A program made the translations under genes and the position numbers. Below, piece by piece: positions 1-7,135 of a stretch of DNA of 26,680 bases; position 1 is the stretch's first letter, and the number at the start of each line of letters is the position of its first letter. The stretch comes from Amphritea sp. (lineage in GTDB: Bacteria > Pseudomonadota > Gammaproteobacteria > Pseudomonadales > Nitrincolaceae): the NCBI GenBank assembly GCA_024679635.1, contig JAIBDA010000004.1, positions 1-26,680 on the forward strand, given 5' to 3'. Under the pieces are notes generated by a model, which worked only from the letters and a program-made list of their open reading frames with translations, made no database searches and was not told where the DNA came from.

Positions 1-212
1 AACTGGATGGTCTCAGGTGGCGTTTCTTCGACATCTTTAAGCTGTTTACACAGAGTAACTAATGCTCGGTCCAGTACGGTCGAATGACCATCAAGCGCTA
101 CCGCCATCTGACAAATAAGATGCTCTAAGCTACGATCATCCAACTGCGCCTGGAGCAGCTCCATCTCTTCAGAAAGGGATTTATAGCGTTCTTTCCAGTC
201 TTCCTGTTCCAT
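1..212 (-). CDS. N-terminal part of a probable diguanylate cyclase (partial, runs off the window)
   Basis: Seen: an open frame on the minus strand from ATG at 212 to the window edge, about 70 codons. It has a good ribosome site (AGGTG about 8 bases upstream). The visible part is hydrophilic and helical, beginning MEQEDWKERYKSLSEEMELL, then a helical stretch with DRSLEHLICQMAVALDGHS. Known: in pseudomonads the gene following dsbA in this neighbourhood encodes a GGDEF protein whose N-terminus is a similar charged, W-x-x-[KR]-Y helical domain. Inference: this is the N-terminal sensory or oligomerisation region of a GGDEF diguanylate cyclase. The catalytic domain lies outside the window, so the function rests on synteny and N-terminal style only. 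Confidence 0.6.
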   Translation of the reverse strand, partial: MEQEDWKERYKSLSEEMELLQAQLDDRSLEHLICQMAVALDGHSTVLDRALVTLCKQLKDVEETPPETIQ

Positions 213-315
213 CACTTACACCTGCAAACCGATCATCAATAAGGAATTCCTTAATGTTATGCCAATTTCGGCCTGAGACACCAGCCCACATCACTGCGTT
301 TTCTACTCAGAATGC

Positions 316-344
316 AATAAAAAAGCCGCATATAGCGGCTTTCC
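316..344 (-). terminator. Intrinsic terminator of dsbA
   Basis: Read on the minus strand: AAAGCCGC, a 5-base loop, GCGGCTTT, then a T-rich run (TTTTATT). It lies about 16 bases past the dsbA stop and separates dsbA from the partial gene at the window start. Confidence 0.85.
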
Positions 345-359
345 AGAGATAAATTCAGA

Positions 360-983
360 TCATTTAGCGTTTCGTTCCTGAGCAATAAGATACTCAGCTA
401 CTTTTAACATACCAATATGCCCACCCGCCTTTTCAGCGGTAATGCGATACTTTCCGTTTATAATTAACGTTGGTACGCTTTGAATACCATAACCTTTGAT
501 TTTAGATGCTCCCTGGTTCATTCGCATATTAACAGCGAAGGAACCGTTCATCTTAGTAAACTTATCCTTATCAACACCCAGATCCGCATAAAAATCAGCA
601 AAATCTTCCAGACTCCGGAAGCGACGACGCTCTTTATGCAATGCGTCAAAGGTAGGTTGATGGGTTTTCTCCACTACCTTTAGCAGGTCGGCAGTGTAAT
701 AAGCACGAGCCATCGGCTCCCAAGAGCGAGAAAACACAACCGGAGTGCGGACAAAGCTGACATCATCTGCTAAGTTTTTTGTCCAGCTATGCAGCAGCGG
801 TTCGAAACTAGCACAATGGGGGCAAAGATAACCAAAAGCTTCTACTACTTCTACTTTGTCTTTATCCGCGGTCGGTACGGGAAGAGCAATGACTTCATAG
901 TTTATGCCTGCCTTATAGTCTTCAGCTTGTACAACCGCAGCCATAAGAACCAGTAACAAACCAACACCCAGGTTTTTAAACAT
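360..983 (-). CDS. dsbA: Thiol:disulfide interchange protein DsbA
   Basis: Periplasmic oxidase that donates disulfides to newly exported proteins and is itself re-oxidised by DsbB. Seen: start ATG at 983 with a strong GGAGG site at 989-993. This start is preferred over a non-ATG start 11 codons upstream because it puts the signal peptide at the N-terminus. The protein has 207 residues: a signal peptide at 1-20 ending VQA, the active site CPHC at residues 54-57, and the cis-proline loop SVPT near residue 170. Known: the CPHC centre is typical of DsbA, and dsbA next to cytochrome c4 and engB is a common pseudomonad-like order. The gene has its own terminator. The cytochrome c4 terminator lies between it and the upstream gene, so it is probably transcribed alone. 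Nothing odd seen. Confidence 0.95.
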   Translation of the reverse strand: MFKNLGVGLLLVLMAAVVQAEDYKAGINYEVIALPVPTADKDKVEVVEAFGYLCPHCASFEPLLHSWTKNLADDVSFVRTPVVFSRSWEPMARAYYTADLLKVVEKTHQPTFDALHKERRRFRSLEDFADFYADLGVDKDKFTKMNGSFAVNMRMNQGASKIKGYGIQSVPTLIINGKYRITAEKAGGHIGMLKVAEYLIAQERNAK

Positions 984-1070
984 ATATACCTCCACCCTTT
1001 CAAACAATCCAATCACCTAAGACACGCCAAAACGCTTCAAGTTCAGCCCCGGCGCAAATAAACTTCAGAC

Positions 1071-1098
1071 AATAAAAAAGGCAGCTTAAGCTGCCTTT
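1071..1098 (-). terminator. Intrinsic terminator of cytochrome c4 gene
   Basis: A perfect 22-bp palindrome (1077-1098, AAAGGCAGCTT and its complement) followed on the minus strand by a T-rich run down to 1071. It lies about 20 bases after the cytochrome c4 stop and insulates dsbA from it. Confidence 0.88.
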
Positions 1099-1117
1099 CC
1101 TGACTCAGAGCTGAATA

Positions 1118-1720
1118 TTAATTCAGTCCCTGAATATAACTTGCAACTGCCTGAATCTCTTTATCACTCAGTTTAGCCGCAATATCACGCATCATTTTCT
1201 GAGGATCGTTATTACGCGCCTCTACACGGAAGTTCTTCAGCTGAGTTTCAGTATAAGCTGCATGCTGGCCACCCAATTGAGGATAACCTGCAGACGCAAT
1301 ACCTTTACCCTGCGCACCGTGACAAGCGGTACAAGCCGCAATTCCTTTAGACTCAACACCGGCACGGTAAATTTTCTCACCCGCTTTCACCAGATCGGCT
1401 TTAGCTGCGCCTATTTGAACAGCTTTAGAGGAGTAATAAGCAGCTATATCCGCCAGATCCTGATCATTCAGGTTGGTCAGAGGACCTGTCATTTCTACAA
1501 CCTGACGGCTGCCTGCTTTAATTTCCTGCAACTGCTTTAGCAGGTAACGCTCATTCTGGCCTGCCAGTTTAGGGAAATTACCAACAGCGCTATTGCCATC
1601 AACTCCATGACATGCGCCGCATACAGCTGTTTTCCCTTGCCCTGCAGCAGCATCACCTGCCGCATGTGCAACACTCATGATACTCACGCTTGCCAGTAAG
1701 GCGATCAGTAGTTTATTCAT
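1118..1720 (-). CDS. Dihaem cytochrome c4
   Basis: Periplasmic dihaem electron carrier, usually membrane-associated, that feeds electrons to terminal oxidases. Seen: 200 residues, a signal peptide at 1-20 ending AHA, and two homologous class I c-type halves. The first haem site is CGACH (34-38) with probable axial Met77. The second is CTACH (130-134) with probable axial Met176 or Met177. The length and duplicated architecture match the c4 family. Known: c4 is often encoded beside dsbA and engB in pseudomonads, and the Dsb system helps prepare apocytochromes. The ribosome site is weak (GGATTAG). It is divergent from engB across a 204-bp spacer. Confidence 0.93.
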   Translation of the reverse strand: MNKLLIALLASVSIMSVAHAAGDAAAGQGKTAVCGACHGVDGNSAVGNFPKLAGQNERYLLKQLQEIKAGSRQVVEMTGPLTNLNDQDLADIAAYYSSKAVQIGAAKADLVKAGEKIYRAGVESKGIAACTACHGAQGKGIASAGYPQLGGQHAAYTETQLKNFRVEARNNDPQKMMRDIAAKLSDKEIQAVASYIQGLN

Positions 1721-1737
1721 CGACTAATCCAGACTCT

Positions 1738-1746
1738 TGCTATAAT
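1738..1746 (+). promoter_or_regulatory. Possible extended -10 promoter for engB
   Basis: TGCTATAAT is a perfect extended -10. No convincing -35 is visible 16-18 bases upstream, which is acceptable for extended -10 promoters. It would give a leader of about 170 bases before engB. Confidence 0.35.
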
Positions 1747-1841
1747 TGCTAACGGTTTCTGCCGCAACCCGAAGCTAATCAGATTGAAACAGGGCGACCT
1801 AACTAACACCCGGACTGGTGTAATATCTCAGTCACAGGTAG

Positions 1842-1856
1842 AATTCCGGCGGAATT
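1842..1856. repeat. Short dyad in the cytochrome c4/engB spacer
   Basis: AATTCCG, one base, CGGAATT: a 15-bp near-perfect palindrome. Its right arm overlaps a minus-strand TATAAT (1859-1854) that could be the -10 of the cytochrome c4 gene, although no good -35 is visible. It could be an operator or simply a small hairpin in the engB leader. Confidence 0.35.
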
Positions 1857-1924
1857 ATAACCTAATATCCACACAAACTGGAACGACAAATGTCTGTATT
1901 TACAGGCTGATAGGCAAAAAGTAT

Positions 1925-2563
1925 ATGTCTTTACCCCAGATTCACTACCATTTGACCCGTTTTAACACCAGCGCAAGTAAGCTCAGTCAGTGTCCTGACG
2001 ACATCGGAGCCGAAGTTGCGTTTGCAGGTCGTTCCAATGCAGGTAAGTCCAGTGCAATCAACACACTGACCAATGCAAAGCTCGCCCGGACCAGTAAAAC
2101 ACCGGGCCGAACTCAGCTGATAAACTTCTTCGATACCAATGTTGAGGGTGTTCGTATCGTCGACCTACCTGGCTACGGGTATGCGAAAGTCCCTATCGCT
2201 ATGAAGGAGCACTGGCAAAAACACCTGAATGATTATTTGAAAAATCGCGACTGCTTACGGGGCGTCGTATTGATGGTTGATATTCGCCACCCATTGAAAG
2301 AATTCGATCAGATGATGATTGAATGGTGCCGTGACGCAGAGATGCCATTACATATTCTGCTTACGAAAGCAGACAAGCTTAATCGGGGCGCGGCACAAAA
2401 CGCTACGCTGAAGCTAAAAAAGGACTTAGATGTTAAAAATACTCCTTTACTGAGCATCCAATCCTTCTCGGCACTCAAGGGAACAGGGGTTGATCAGCTC
2501 CGTGATCAGTTAAACACCTGGTTACTCGAAGAGGGTTCCGAAGACGAGAGTGATAAGAGTTAG
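1925..2563 (+). CDS. engB: Ribosome biogenesis GTP-binding protein EngB/YsxC (YihA)
   Basis: Small cytoplasmic GTPase needed for assembly of the large ribosomal subunit and usually essential. Seen: 212 residues from ATG at 1925. The reading frame is open about 47 codons further upstream, but the family N-terminus begins near [13 protein letters not shown], so the internal ATG is chosen. G1 is GRSNAGKSS (35-43), G2 lies around KTPGRTQ, G3 is [10 protein letters not shown]4 is TKAD and G5 is SFSALKG. Known: this order of motifs, including the invariant DLPGYG, identifies EngB, and the gene faces polA in many gammaproteobacteria. The ribosome site is weak. A downstream hairpin terminator at 2712-2734 follows, with a candidate antisense-strand sRNA in between. 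Confidence 0.94.
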   Translation: MSLPQIHYHLTRFNTSASKLSQCPDDIGAEVAFAGRSNAGKSSAINTLTNAKLARTSKTPGRTQLINFFDTNVEGVRIVDLPGYGYAKVPIAMKEHWQKHLNDYLKNRDCLRGVVLMVDIRHPLKEFDQMMIEWCRDAEMPLHILLTKADKLNRGAAQNATLKLKKDLDVKNTPLLSIQSFSALKGTGVDQLRDQLNTWLLEEGSEDESDKS

Positions 2564-2577
2564 TCGATGAACAAAAA

Positions 2578-2624
2578 GAAGCCCTCGAAATCATAAGGGG
2601 GAACAGAGTGATCACGAGAGCTTC
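2578..2624 (-). terminator. Terminator hairpin of the candidate sRNA
   Basis: A 10-bp stem (with one G.U) pairs 2624-2615 with 2587-2578, followed by TTTTT at 2577-2573 on the minus strand. The large C-rich loop is a plausible target-pairing region. Confidence 0.7.
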
Positions 2625-2645
2625 AACGCATGCGTGTTACATGAG

Positions 2646-2670
2646 AACCTCCCTTGGCAAGGTTTTTTTT
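2646..2670 (+). terminator. Possible plus-strand terminator after engB
   Basis: On the plus strand AACCT (2646-2650) pairs with AGGTT (2660-2664), and the T-run extends through 2670 (eight T in total). It could end engB transcripts. The same bases form the 5' hairpin of the minus-strand sRNA, so this may be incidental. Confidence 0.35.
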
Positions 2671-2683
2671 GGCTCTCATAAAT

Positions 2684-2711
2684 TATGAGTAAAACAGTAT
2701 AGAAAAGTTCC
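2684..2711 (-). promoter_or_regulatory. Sigma-E/AlgU-like promoter of the candidate sRNA
   Basis: Minus strand: GGAACTT (2711-2705), then 16 bases, then TCATA (2688-2684). This resembles the extracytoplasmic sigma-E/AlgU pattern GAACTT-N16/17-TCtga or TCaaa. A sigma-70-like TATACT (2701-2696) also lies inside but has no good -35. The predicted start falls at the first base of the 5' stem of the sRNA. Confidence 0.55.
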
Positions 2712-2734
2712 CCCTACCCTTTGGGTAGGGTTTT
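2712..2734 (+). terminator. Intrinsic terminator facing polA
   Basis: CCCTACCC, loop TTT, GGGTAGGG, then TTTT. This strong 8-bp hairpin is best read on the plus strand and ends transcription from engB before it enters polA. On the minus strand the hairpin sits just after the polA stop, with a T4 tract 5-6 bases beyond, so it may also stop polA transcripts. Confidence 0.75.
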
Positions 2735-2754
2735 ATAACTCCGACTTTCAGGTA

Positions 2755-5496
2755 TCAGTGAGCCTGATCCCAATTATCTCCGCTTCCGGCTTCCACCAGC
2801 AACGGCACATCCAGATCCGCAGCGGTTTCCATCAACTCAACAAGCTGCGCAGTAACCGCTTCTAACTCAGCCTCAGGCACTTCAAGGATCAGTTCATCAT
2901 GTACCTGCATAATCATTCGGGCACCAGTATCACTGCTCTGTAGCCAGCCATCTACCTTCACCATCGCTTTCTTAATGATATCAGCGGCAGTGCCCTGCAT
3001 CGGCGCATTGATCGCGGTCCGCTCAGCGGCCTGACGGCGCATACCATTACTAGCTTTGATTTCAGGCAGGTAGAGCCGGCGTCCAAATAGCGTTTCCACA
3101 TAGCCATTTTCTGCCGCCTGTAAACGAATATCATCCATGTAACGCTGCACACCCGGGTAGGTTTCAAAGTAATGATCGATATATCTTTGCGCCTCATTCC
3201 GGCCTATGCCCAGTTGTTTGGCCAAGCCAAAAGCCGACATACCATAGATCAAACCAAAGTTGATCGCCTTAGCACTGCGACGCTGATCGGCCGTTACCTC
3301 ATCCAGAGCTACTTTAAAGACCTCAGCTGCGGTGGCTTTGTGAACATCCTCTCCCTGGGCAAAGGCATTCAACAAGCCCTTATCCTGCGACAGGTGAGCC
3401 ATGATTCTTAGCTCAATTTGAGAATAATCCGCCGCAACTAACTTATAACCTTCTGATGCGATAAATGCCTGACGGATACGTCGTCCTTCGGTAGAACGAA
3501 TAGGGATATTCTGCAGATTAGGATCTGATGATGACAGCCGCCCAGTCGCGGTAACCGCCTGGTGATAGGATGTATGAATCCGCTTCGTTGCCGGATTAAT
3601 CATCTGCGGTAGTTTATCGGTATAGGTACTCTTCAGCTTACTCAGGCTACGGTGCTCGATAATTAACTTCGGCAGAGGATAATCTAGCGCCAACTCTTGC
3701 AAGACCTCTTCTGCTGTCGAGGGTGCCCCTTTTGGCGTTTTTTTAATCACTGGCAGCTTCTGCTGCTCAAATAAGATCTCTTGCAGCTGTTTAGGCGAGC
3801 TCAGGTTAAAAGGACTGCCCGCCAATTCATGGGCTTGTACTTCCAGTTCCTTCAATCGAACACCGTGCTCCATGCTTTGAGTAGCCAGTTGCGTGGCATC
3901 AACCATCGCACCCTGTTGTTCCATACGTGCCATGACAGCAATAAGAGGTCGTTCAATATCTGAAAAGACACTCTCCAGCGAAGGCTCTTTTTCTAGTTTG
4001 CTATACAGCGCCTGATGAAGCCTGAGCGTTATATCTGCATCCTCAGCCGCATAAGGTGCAGCCTGCTCCATTTCAATCTGATTAAATGTCAGCTGTTTCT
4101 TACCTTTGCCCGCTATCTCCTCAAATTTGACGGTCTTAACGCCCAAATAGAAGTCAGCCATCGCATCCATGTTATGGCGCGTCGCTGTAGAGTTGAGCGC
4201 GTATGACTCAAGCATCGTATCGAAAGCGACGCCTTTAAGCTCAATACCGTATCGGGCAAGCACATTCATATCGTATTTAATGTGCTGCCCAACCTTCTTA
4301 TTGCTATCACTTTCTAACAAAGGCTTCAGTTGTTCCAATACAGCCTTACGATCAAGCTGATCCGGCGCCCCCATATAATCATGAGCTACCGGCAGATAAG
4401 CCGCTTTGCCCGCCTCGATAGAAAAAGACAAACCAATGAGGTTCGCCTCCATATAATTAAGACTGTCTGTTTCAGTATCAAAAGCGAACAAATCTGCCTC
4501 ACTAAGCCGCGTTAGCCAGCGATCAAAAGAGGCCTGATCCAGAATCGTTTCATATTCAATTTCGGTGGGCGCTTGCGGAGATTCCTCTGCACCGGCAGCA
4601 GTAACCGGCGCTTTCTCATCCAGATCTCTCACCCAGGTGCGAAACTCGCACTGCTGAAATAGCGCCATTAACTGATCATTATCGGCAACCGGAACCGGAA
4701 TATCCTCGATCGCTATCTCCAATTCAAGATCTGTTTTAATCGTGGCTAACAGATAAGATAGATCAGCGCCTTCGCGGTTATCTTCCAGCTTTTTCGCCAT
4801 GGTTTTTGAACCCCGAAAACCTAGCGCCGCAATTTTATCCAAATTAGCATAAAGATCACTGATACCACCGATTCCCTGTAATAATGCCAGCGCAGTTTTC
4901 TCACCAACTCCTGGAACCCCTGGTATGTTATCGACCTTGTCTCCCATCAACGCCAGATAATCGATAATCAGTTCAGGCGGTATACCAAACTTTTCCTTTA
5001 CGCCATCAATATCCATATAACTATCATTCATAGTGTTGATCAAAGAGACGTGCTTATCCACCAGCTGCGCCATATCTTTATCGCCGGTAGAGATAACAGT
5101 ATCCAGCCCCTTAGCGCTGGCCTCTCTTGCGAAAGTACCGATGACATCATCGGCCTCAACACCTTCAACAGCGATAAGAGGAAAGCCCATCGCCCGCACA
5201 ATATTATGAATAGGTTCTATCTGGGTACGCAGATCATCGGGCATTGGCGGGCGCTGCGCCTTATATTCCGGATAGATATCATCGCGAAAGGTTTTACCCT
5301 TCGCATCAAAAATCATCGCCACCGGACTATCGGGGTACTGCTTAATCAGGCTACGCATCATGCTGGTAACCAGGCGAACAGCACCGGTAGGAACCCCCTC
5401 TGAGGTACGCATATCAGCTTGCTGAGAAGCAAAAAAAGCCCTATACAGATATGAAGAGCCATCGACTAAGATAATAGGAGAAGTATTTGCGGTCAT
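2755..5496 (-). CDS. polA: DNA polymerase I
   Basis: Repair and Okazaki-fragment polymerase with 5' nuclease, proofreading and polymerase activities, cytoplasmic. Seen: 913 residues, close to the usual length. The N-terminal 5'-nuclease domain (about 1-290) starts near [16 protein letters not shown] and contains [10 protein letters not shown] and the helix-hairpin-helix [14 protein letters not shown]. The 3'-5' exonuclease (about 320-510) keeps its acidic residues: D340 and E342 in FDTETDS, the D of KYDMN, and YAAEDADIT. The polymerase domain has motif A DYSQIEL with D690, motif [15 protein letters not shown], and motif C QVHDEL with D867. Known: all three catalytic centres appear intact, so proofreading is expected. 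The ribosome site is weak. The gene diverges from the DUF2782 gene and is followed by the candidate sRNA, as polA-spf in enterics. Confidence 0.97.
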   Translation of the reverse strand: MTANTSPIILVDGSSYLYRAFFASQQADMRTSEGVPTGAVRLVTSMMRSLIKQYPDSPVAMIFDAKGKTFRDDIYPEYKAQRPPMPDDLRTQIEPIHNIVRAMGFPLIAVEGVEADDVIGTFAREASAKGLDTVISTGDKDMAQLVDKHVSLINTMNDSYMDIDGVKEKFGIPPELIIDYLALMGDKVDNIPGVPGVGEKTALALLQGIGGISDLYANLDKIAALGFRGSKTMAKKLEDNREGADLSYLLATIKTDLELEIAIEDIPVPVADNDQLMALFQQCEFRTWVRDLDEKAPVTAAGAEESPQAPTEIEYETILDQASFDRWLTRLSEADLFAFDTETDSLNYMEANLIGLSFSIEAGKAAYLPVAHDYMGAPDQLDRKAVLEQLKPLLESDSNKKVGQHIKYDMNVLARYGIELKGVAFDTMLESYALNSTATRHNMDAMADFYLGVKTVKFEEIAGKGKKQLTFNQIEMEQAAPYAAEDADITLRLHQALYSKLEKEPSLESVFSDIERPLIAVMARMEQQGAMVDATQLATQSMEHGVRLKELEVQAHELAGSPFNLSSPKQLQEILFEQQKLPVIKKTPKGAPSTAEEVLQELALDYPLPKLIIEHRSLSKLKSTYTDKLPQMINPATKRIHTSYHQAVTATGRLSSSDPNLQNIPIRSTEGRRIRQAFIASEGYKLVAADYSQIELRIMAHLSQDKGLLNAFAQGEDVHKATAAEVFKVALDEVTADQRRSAKAINFGLIYGMSAFGLAKQLGIGRNEAQRYIDHYFETYPGVQRYMDDIRLQAAENGYVETLFGRRLYLPEIKASNGMRRQAAERTAINAPMQGTAADIIKKAMVKVDGWLQSSDTGARMIMQVHDELILEVPEAELEAVTAQLVELMETAADLDVPLLVEAGSGDNWDQAH

Positions 5497-5611
5497 GGTA
5501 TTGCAGTCATTGTCCGTCAGGAGATATTGTTAACGGGATTGGTCCCGAGAGCCCCATCATATTCGATTCACCTCTGTCACAGAAGAGGCGTCATCAGATC
5601 ACGGAGTGGTT

Positions 5612-5899
5612 ATGAAAAAAATTCTATTACTGGCAGCCCTGTTGAGTGCCTTCTCTCTGTCCCCAATAGCGAATGCCGAAGTGCTGCCGGAGTTTGATGA
5701 TAATGAACCGGTGGTCACTATCCGTCAGGGGGAAAAGGCGACCTATTATGAATATCGGATCAATGGTCAACTGAAAGAGATAAAAGTGGAACCAGTGATC
5801 GGTAAGACCTACTATCTGGTTCCCGCAGCCGAAGGAGAGTTTAGCCGTTTTGATAACTCAACGCTGATGCTGCCGAAGTGGATACTATTTAGCTGGTAA
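5612..5899 (+). CDS. DUF2782 family periplasmic protein
   Basis: Function unknown. Seen: 95 residues from ATG at 5612. A GTG two codons earlier is possible, but the GGAG site at 5603-5606 fits the ATG better. The signal peptide is at 1-22, ending ANA. The mature part has the family pattern: an acidic N-terminus, IRQGEKATYYEYRINGQL, a K-V-x-P-x-x-G-x-x-YYLV block, and the C-terminal PKWILFSW, which matches the conserved PSWVLFSW-type ending of DUF2782. Known: the family sits between polA and thrB in Pseudomonas and relatives, as here. It is probably cotranscribed with thrB (45-base gap). No catalytic residues are evident. Confidence 0.87.
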   Translation: MKKILLLAALLSAFSLSPIANAEVLPEFDDNEPVVTIRQGEKATYYEYRINGQLKEIKVEPVIGKTYYLVPAAEGEFSRFDNSTLMLPKWILFSW

Positions 5900-5944
5900 C
5901 GCTTTAAACAAATCACTCTTTATTGGAAATAAGTAAACGCATTT

Positions 5945-6898
5945 ATGGCCGTATACACAGATGTAAGCCGGGCTGACCTTGAAGGTCTGTTGACTAAATT
6001 CGACCTGGGCACACTAGTAGATTTTAAAGGTATCGAAGGCGGTATCGAGAATACCAACTACTTTGTCACCCTTTGTGACAACGAAGGCGACAATCAGGAG
6101 TATGTACTCACACTCTTCGAAGAGCTGAATCAGGAAGAGATGCCCTACTTTGTCGAACTAACCACCTGGCTGGCGGAGAGAGGCTGCCCGGTGCCCTTTC
6201 CCTATAAAGACCGCAACGGCATTGCATTGAAAATGATGCACGGCCGCCCCGCTCTGCTTCAACCTCGCCTGGCTGGCAATCACATAGAGAAACTGACGCC
6301 TAGTCATTGTGCTCAGATCGGTACTGCACTAGCGCAATTTCATCAGGCTGGCCGTGATTTCTATCTGCAACGCCAAGCCCACCGTGGAGTATTCTGGTGG
6401 CGCCGGGAATCTCAACAGATAGCCCGGAAACTATCCGAAGAGGATGCAGAACTGCTGCGTTCAGAGGTCGAATTATTCGATCAACTGCGGGAGCAATCCT
6501 GGGCCCTTCCTCAGGGAGCGATCCATGGCGACCTATTCTTTGATAACGCGCTGTTCGATAACGATACACTGAGCGCCGTATTAGATATCTATAACGCCTG
6601 TACCGGTTACCTGCTCTTTGATTTGGCCATCGTTGCTAATGACTGGTGTGTTAACCCGGATGGCTCTATCGATCCTCAACGCGAACAGGCACTGCTAACG
6701 GCCTACAATGAAGTACGCCCATTCGAAGAGAACGAATACCACGCCTGGCCACAATTAGTTCGCACCGCGGCGATGCGTTTCTGGCTGTCACGCTTAATTC
6801 CGGCACTGGACCCGAACGCCACCCAGAAAATCAAAGACCCGGAAGAGTTCCGCCGGATTTTGGCTTTTCGGATCAAAAACCCGGCGACGCTGCCGTAA
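5945..6898 (+). CDS. thrB: Homoserine kinase, ThrB2 / aminoglycoside-phosphotransferase-like type
   Basis: Phosphorylates L-homoserine with ATP in threonine synthesis. This is the kinase-fold type found in pseudomonads, not the GHMP type of E. coli. Seen: 317 residues, beginning MAVYTDVSRADLEGLLTKFD. The N-lobe has the GIENTNYFV segment that places ATP, and a VLTLFEEL strand follows. The catalytic loop is HGDLFFDNALFD (H194-D205), and the metal-binding LDIYNACTG comes next. The C-terminus is RRILAFRIKNPATLP. Its placement after polA and DUF2782 supports the call. Odd: the last two codons and the stop lie inside the left arm of an inverted-repeat element (6892-7053). Confidence 0.93.
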   Translation: MAVYTDVSRADLEGLLTKFDLGTLVDFKGIEGGIENTNYFVTLCDNEGDNQEYVLTLFEELNQEEMPYFVELTTWLAERGCPVPFPYKDRNGIALKMMHGRPALLQPRLAGNHIEKLTPSHCAQIGTALAQFHQAGRDFYLQRQAHRGVFWWRRESQQIARKLSEEDAELLRSEVELFDQLREQSWALPQGAIHGDLFFDNALFDNDTLSAVLDIYNACTGYLLFDLAIVANDWCVNPDGSIDPQREQALLTAYNEVRPFEENEYHAWPQLVRTAAMRFWLSRLIPALDPNATQKIKDPEEFRRILAFRIKNPATLP

Positions 6899-7053
6899 CT
6901 CGTGGCTCGAAAATATTAGTTACTGCAAATCCATAGCAGCCACTTTCTTACAAAGCATTGACCTTCAAGGCCACCTCAAGACCAATAACGAAGGTTTTTT
7001 CGAGCGACGAACAAGTCATGTTTTTTTGTAACGTTCGAGCTACGAGTAACGGC
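6892..7053. repeat. 162-bp element bounded by 20-bp inverted repeats (MITE-like or long hairpin)
   Basis: Left arm 6892-6911 (GCCGTAACTCGTGGCTCGAA) and right arm 7034-7053 are inverted repeats matching at 18 of 20 positions. One of the two mismatches is a G.U pair in plus-strand RNA. A third, shorter copy, TTCGAGCGACGAAC, lies at 6999-7012 in the same orientation as the right arm. No ORF is present and no flanking target duplication is obvious. The left arm contains the thrB stop codon. This could be a small nonautonomous mobile element, a dispersed palindromic repeat, or a transcript-end structure. Confidence 0.5.
6961..7000 (+). terminator. Possible thrB terminator
   Basis: ACCTTC (6961-6966) pairs with GAAGGT (6990-6995) and is followed by TTTTTT. 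The loop is long (23 bases) and the stem short, so the call is moderate. It lies inside the inverted-repeat element. Confidence 0.4.
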
Positions 7054-7090
7054 GCTTAAAGTTCATCTAGCCTCCGGCTGTTCCGGCGGC

Positions 7091-7096
7091 TATAAT
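7091..7096 (+). promoter_or_regulatory. Possible uvrD -10 element
   Basis: A consensus TATAAT lies 40 bases upstream of the uvrD start. No clear -35 is seen at 16-18 bases. LexA control cannot be claimed, because no CTGT-N8-ACAG site was found here. Confidence 0.35.
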
Positions 7097-7135
7097 CCCC
7101 TACTGAATATTTATACAGCTATCTGAAGAAACCCT

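Larger units (their letters stand above)
2572..2679 (-). ncRNA. Candidate small RNA downstream of polA (Spot 42 / ErsA position)
   Basis: Seen on the minus strand: a predicted start near 2679, just after a sigma-E-like promoter. The 5' stem pairs AUGAG (2679-2675) with CUCAU (2645-2641), continued by AACCU (2664-2660) with AGGUU (2650-2646). A palindromic ACGCATGCGT (2626-2635) follows. The end is a 10-bp terminator stem: GAAGCUCUCG (2624-2615) pairs with CGAGGGCUUC (2587-2578) and is followed by UUUUU. The stem contains one G.U pair on this strand that becomes a C/A mismatch on the other, which favours minus-strand transcription. The 27-base terminator loop carries a C-rich tract (GUUCCCCC). 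Known: enteric spf (Spot 42) and P. aeruginosa ErsA lie between polA and engB, and ErsA is envelope-stress controlled. Inference: a positional, possibly functional, counterpart of about 108 nt. Sequence homology is untested. Confidence 0.7.

Noticed and set aside
1784..1924. N-terminal extension of EngB by about 47 codons from a TTG
   Set aside because: The added residues do not resemble the family and have no ribosome site; the EngB N-terminus aligns from the ATG at 1925.
5050..5403. Plus-strand open frame of 117 codons inside polA
   Set aside because: Antisense shadow of a well-conserved gene, with no ribosome site or recognisable protein features.
7000..7135. LexA box controlling uvrD
   Set aside because: No CTGT-N8-ACAG match was found upstream of uvrD in this window.
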